This document shows positions 34,051-36,106 of a DNA stretch of 36,106 bases, one piece after another. Position 1 is the first letter of the stretch. Every line of letters starts with the position of its first letter. The DNA is taken from NCBI GenBank assembly GCA_014860455.1, contig JACZJQ010000335.1, forward strand, positions 1 to 36,106, read 5' to 3'. The translations under genes and the position numbers were made by a program. The stretch is from Bryobacteraceae bacterium (GTDB taxonomy: Bacteria > Acidobacteriota > Terriglobia > Bryobacterales > Bryobacteraceae). Below the pieces are notes generated by a model. That model was not told where the DNA came from and ran no database searches. It saw only the letters and a list, made by a program, of their open reading frames with translations.

Positions 34051-36060
34051 GTGGCCAGAAAGGCGGCCTGCCCCGTGTTCGCCACGCTGACCGGACTCCT
34101 TCTCCTCTCCTCCCTCGCCGCACCCTTCCAAGACCGCACCTTCCACAGCAAGGTCTTCGGCCAGGACCGCCACTATCGCCTCTTCCTGCCATCTGACTAC
34201 TCCACCTCCACCCAGCGCTACCCCGTCATCTACTACTTCCACGGCCACAGCGATCGCTACACCCTCGAACGCTACGACGAAGGCAAAGACACCGTCCCCA
34301 AAATCGCCCGCTTCGTCGCCACCCATCCGGTCATTGTCGTCTCGGTCGACGGCTACATCGCCGAAGACTATACGGGCTTTTACGGCGGCTCGCCCTGGGA
34401 TGTCCGCGAAACCGGCGGCAAATACGATGTCGGCGAGCATTTCAAGGAACTCGTCTCCCACATCGACTCCACCCTGCGCACCATCCCCGATCGCCGCCAC
34501 CGCGCGACGTCCGGCCTCAGCATGGGCGGCTACATGAGCCTCTACGTCAGCGCCCGCTTCCCCGAATTGATCGGCAGCGCCTCGTCGTTCAACGCCGGAC
34601 CCGAATTCTATGCCGGCGAATCCGGCCGTCGCGTCCTCTACCGCCCCAAAGACCATGTCCTGAACCACTCCCGCTCAATGATCCGCCTCATCCGCGCCAG
34701 CGGCGACTTCATCTCCCAGTACCACGAAGAGACCCGCATGGCTTACGCCCGCGAGCACCGCGTCCTATTCGAATACCGTCAGGACGACTACCACCGCCAC
34801 TGGGCCACATCCATCGCCGAAACCTTCGACTTCCACCTTCGCGCCTTCTCCACCCCCGCACTCTCCAACATCCCCGACGAATTCCATTACTCGAACGCCC
34901 ACCAGCGCTTCTCCATCTGGGGCTGGGACTTCGCCGGCTCCGGCGGCGGCCCCGGCTACACCATCCTCCGCAACGTCTCCCAAAGCGGACTCCGCATCGA
35001 AACCCGCCGCTGGGCCCCCGACGGCCCCCCCGTCACCGGCAAGACCATCGACATCACAACCCCGCCCGTCTACCGTCCCGGCGTCGCCTACACCCTCCTC
35101 GACGCCCCCATCTCCCCCGGCCAGGCCAAGCGCTCCACCATCACCGCCGATGCCACAGGCCGCGTCAAATTCACCGTCTCATCCGACGGCCGCCAAGTCA
35201 GCATCACCGGACCCGGCGCCGCCACGCAACAGCCCGTCCTGCTCCCCGTCGGCAACCCCGACGGTCTCCGCGTCCCGCCCGGCGTCGAAGTCTCGCTCCC
35301 CATCGTCATCTACAACCCCCGCACCGAGCCGATGAACGATGTCTCCATCTCGCTCGATAGCGACTATCCCACCGTCGAACTGCTCGCCAAATCCGCCGAA
35401 ATCAAGGAAATCCCCTCCGGCGGCCGTGTCGATCTCACAGCCCGCTTCAAGGCCCGCTTCACCGCCGCCGCCGGCGACTACCGCCCGGCCCGCATCAAGG
35501 TCGGACTCTCAGCCGGCTGGCCCGGCACGTCGGACCAGTTCGATGTCCTAATCGCCCCTGACGGCACGGCCCCGCCCGTCGAGATGGTTATCCTCGACGG
35601 CCGCACCCACACCTTCAGCGTCTTCCGCCAGAAGGGCAACCAGGGCGGCGGCGCACCCCGCCAGCGCACCGTCACCGAAGGAAAAGGTAACGGCAACGGA
35701 CTACTCGAACCCGGCGAGGAAGCCACCATCTGGGTCCGCATCCCCCAAGGCCTCGACCCCTTCGACAAATACAACTGGCGCCGCGTCCGCGTCTTCAGCG
35801 AGTCGCCGCTGATCGCCGAATCCGATCGCATCGAAGAGGAGAAGGAGCGCGAATTCACTGGAGCCAAAGACCTCACCAGCGTCATCCGCCTTTCCCCCAC
35901 TGCCCCCGCCGGCGCCGAAATCCCGGTGATGCTCCGCACCGAAACCTGGAGCTTCGACTTCACCCCCGATGTCCGCTACGGCGTCGAACCCCTCTACCAG
36001 GCAATCCAACTCCACCACGGCCACGTCTTCAAAACCACCCTCAAAACAGGAGCAAGGTAA
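34051..36060 (+). CDS. secreted esterase of the alpha/beta-hydrolase fold with C-terminal beta domains
   Basis: A 669-residue protein. The start is GTG 34051, giving the signal peptide MARKAACPVFATLTGLLLLS; a later GTG (34075) would also do. The esterase-D/feruloyl-esterase-like domain occupies ~25-285: RYPVIYYFHGHSDRY, IVVSVDGYI and the nucleophile in SGLSMGGYMSLY, with a late His in DDYHRHW. The remainder (~290-669) has two or three beta-rich regions (VSLPIVIYNPRTEPMNDVSI, GNGLLEPGEEATIWVRIP), like the CARDB/ILEI-type domains of secreted proteins. It probably removes acyl groups from polysaccharides. It is divergent from the hydrolase operon with operator 2 in between, so it may belong to the same regulon. 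Confidence 0.85.
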   Translation: MARKAACPVFATLTGLLLLSSLAAPFQDRTFHSKVFGQDRHYRLFLPSDYSTSTQRYPVIYYFHGHSDRYTLERYDEGKDTVPKIARFVATHPVIVVSVDGYIAEDYTGFYGGSPWDVRETGGKYDVGEHFKELVSHIDSTLRTIPDRRHRATSGLSMGGYMSLYVSARFPELIGSASSFNAGPEFYAGESGRRVLYRPKDHVLNHSRSMIRLIRASGDFISQYHEETRMAYAREHRVLFEYRQDDYHRHWATSIAETFDFHLRAFSTPALSNIPDEFHYSNAHQRFSIWGWDFAGSGGGPGYTILRNVSQSGLRIETRRWAPDGPPVTGKTIDITTPPVYRPGVAYTLLDAPISPGQAKRSTITADATGRVKFTVSSDGRQVSITGPGAATQQPVLLPVGNPDGLRVPPGVEVSLPIVIYNPRTEPMNDVSISLDSDYPTVELLAKSAEIKEIPSGGRVDLTARFKARFTAAAGDYRPARIKVGLSAGWPGTSDQFDVLIAPDGTAPPVEMVILDGRTHTFSVFRQKGNQGGGAPRQRTVTEGKGNGNGLLEPGEEATIWVRIPQGLDPFDKYNWRRVRVFSESPLIAESDRIEEEKEREFTGAKDLTSVIRLSPTAPAGAEIPVMLRTETWSFDFTPDVRYGVEPLYQAIQLHHGHVFKTTLKTGAR

Positions 36061-36065
36061 ACACC

Positions 36066-36106
36066 ATGCGCAAGGCGACGATCTGTCTTATCGCGGCCCT
36101 CCTCGC
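36066..36106 (+). CDS. start of an exported protein (partial)
   Basis: ATG at 36066, 5 nt after the esterase stop, opens MRKATICLIAALL before the window ends. This looks like the beginning of a signal peptide. It is probably a second gene in the esterase operon; no more can be said. Confidence 0.55.
   Translation, partial: MRKATICLIAALL

Overview
This is a gene-dense, high-GC bacterial chromosome segment. The gene set points to Acidobacteriota, probably the Bryobacteraceae/Solibacter group, though no rRNA or marker gene confirms this. The clues are a large Oar-type TonB-dependent receptor with an N-terminal carboxypeptidase-regulatory-like domain, a PEP-CTERM protein, Tat-exported Gfo/Idh and TIM-barrel proteins, a DUF4091 hydrolase-like protein and Tad genes.

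Layout. 1-3054: a partial CpsB/YwqE-type PHP phosphatase, divergent from a membrane HD-GYP/GAF/GGDEF cyclic-di-GMP protein. 3086-5345 (minus): a LEA14-like membrane-anchored protein, a Tat-exported sugar isomerase-like protein and a PEP-CTERM protein. 5456-6522 (minus): a two-gene unit made of an exported rhodanese whose catalytic cysteine codon is an in-frame UGA, and an iodotyrosine-deiodinase-like flavoprotein. 6548-8764 (plus): AlaC-type aminotransferase and a GNAT protein. 8771-11390 (minus): cpaB, tadB and tadC. 11543-12391: a zinc-ribbon rhomboid protease. 12538-17880: an ISC iron-sulfur operon, iscR-iscS-iscU-iscA-hscB-hscA-iscX, without ferredoxin. 17905-23460 (minus): BON-LysM protein, Cache-like secreted protein, DUF4091 protein, M20 peptidase and APC permease. 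23565-33937 (minus): a carbohydrate-use locus with a TonB-dependent receptor, ROK repressor, Gfo/Idh oxidoreductase, GH20 hexosaminidase and DUF5060/cellulase-like hydrolase. 34051-36106 (plus): a secreted esterase and the start of another exported protein.

The most striking signal is at 6121-6522. A rhodanese reading frame is interrupted by UGA exactly where the catalytic Cys of the CxxGxR loop should be (UGA-N-Q-G-G-R). The frame then continues for 44 codons of rhodanese-like tail to a TAG that overlaps the GTG of the next gene. A 7-bp hairpin begins 15 nt after the UGA; its 5-nt loop has G in the second position and starts 21 nt after the UGA. This matches the bacterial SECIS layout, so the gene is best read as a selenocysteine-containing exported rhodanese. 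An automatic caller would truncate it and could extend the downstream gene upstream into it.

The second connected system is the glycan locus. Two closely matching 23-bp inverted repeats (18 of 23 positions identical) lie upstream of the ROK-receptor operon and between the hydrolase operon and the divergent esterase. This suggests one ROK-controlled regulon for uptake and breakdown of an N-acetylhexosamine-containing or related glycan. No rRNA, tRNA, CRISPR array, insertion sequence or phage gene was seen. No gap between genes exceeds 300 bases.
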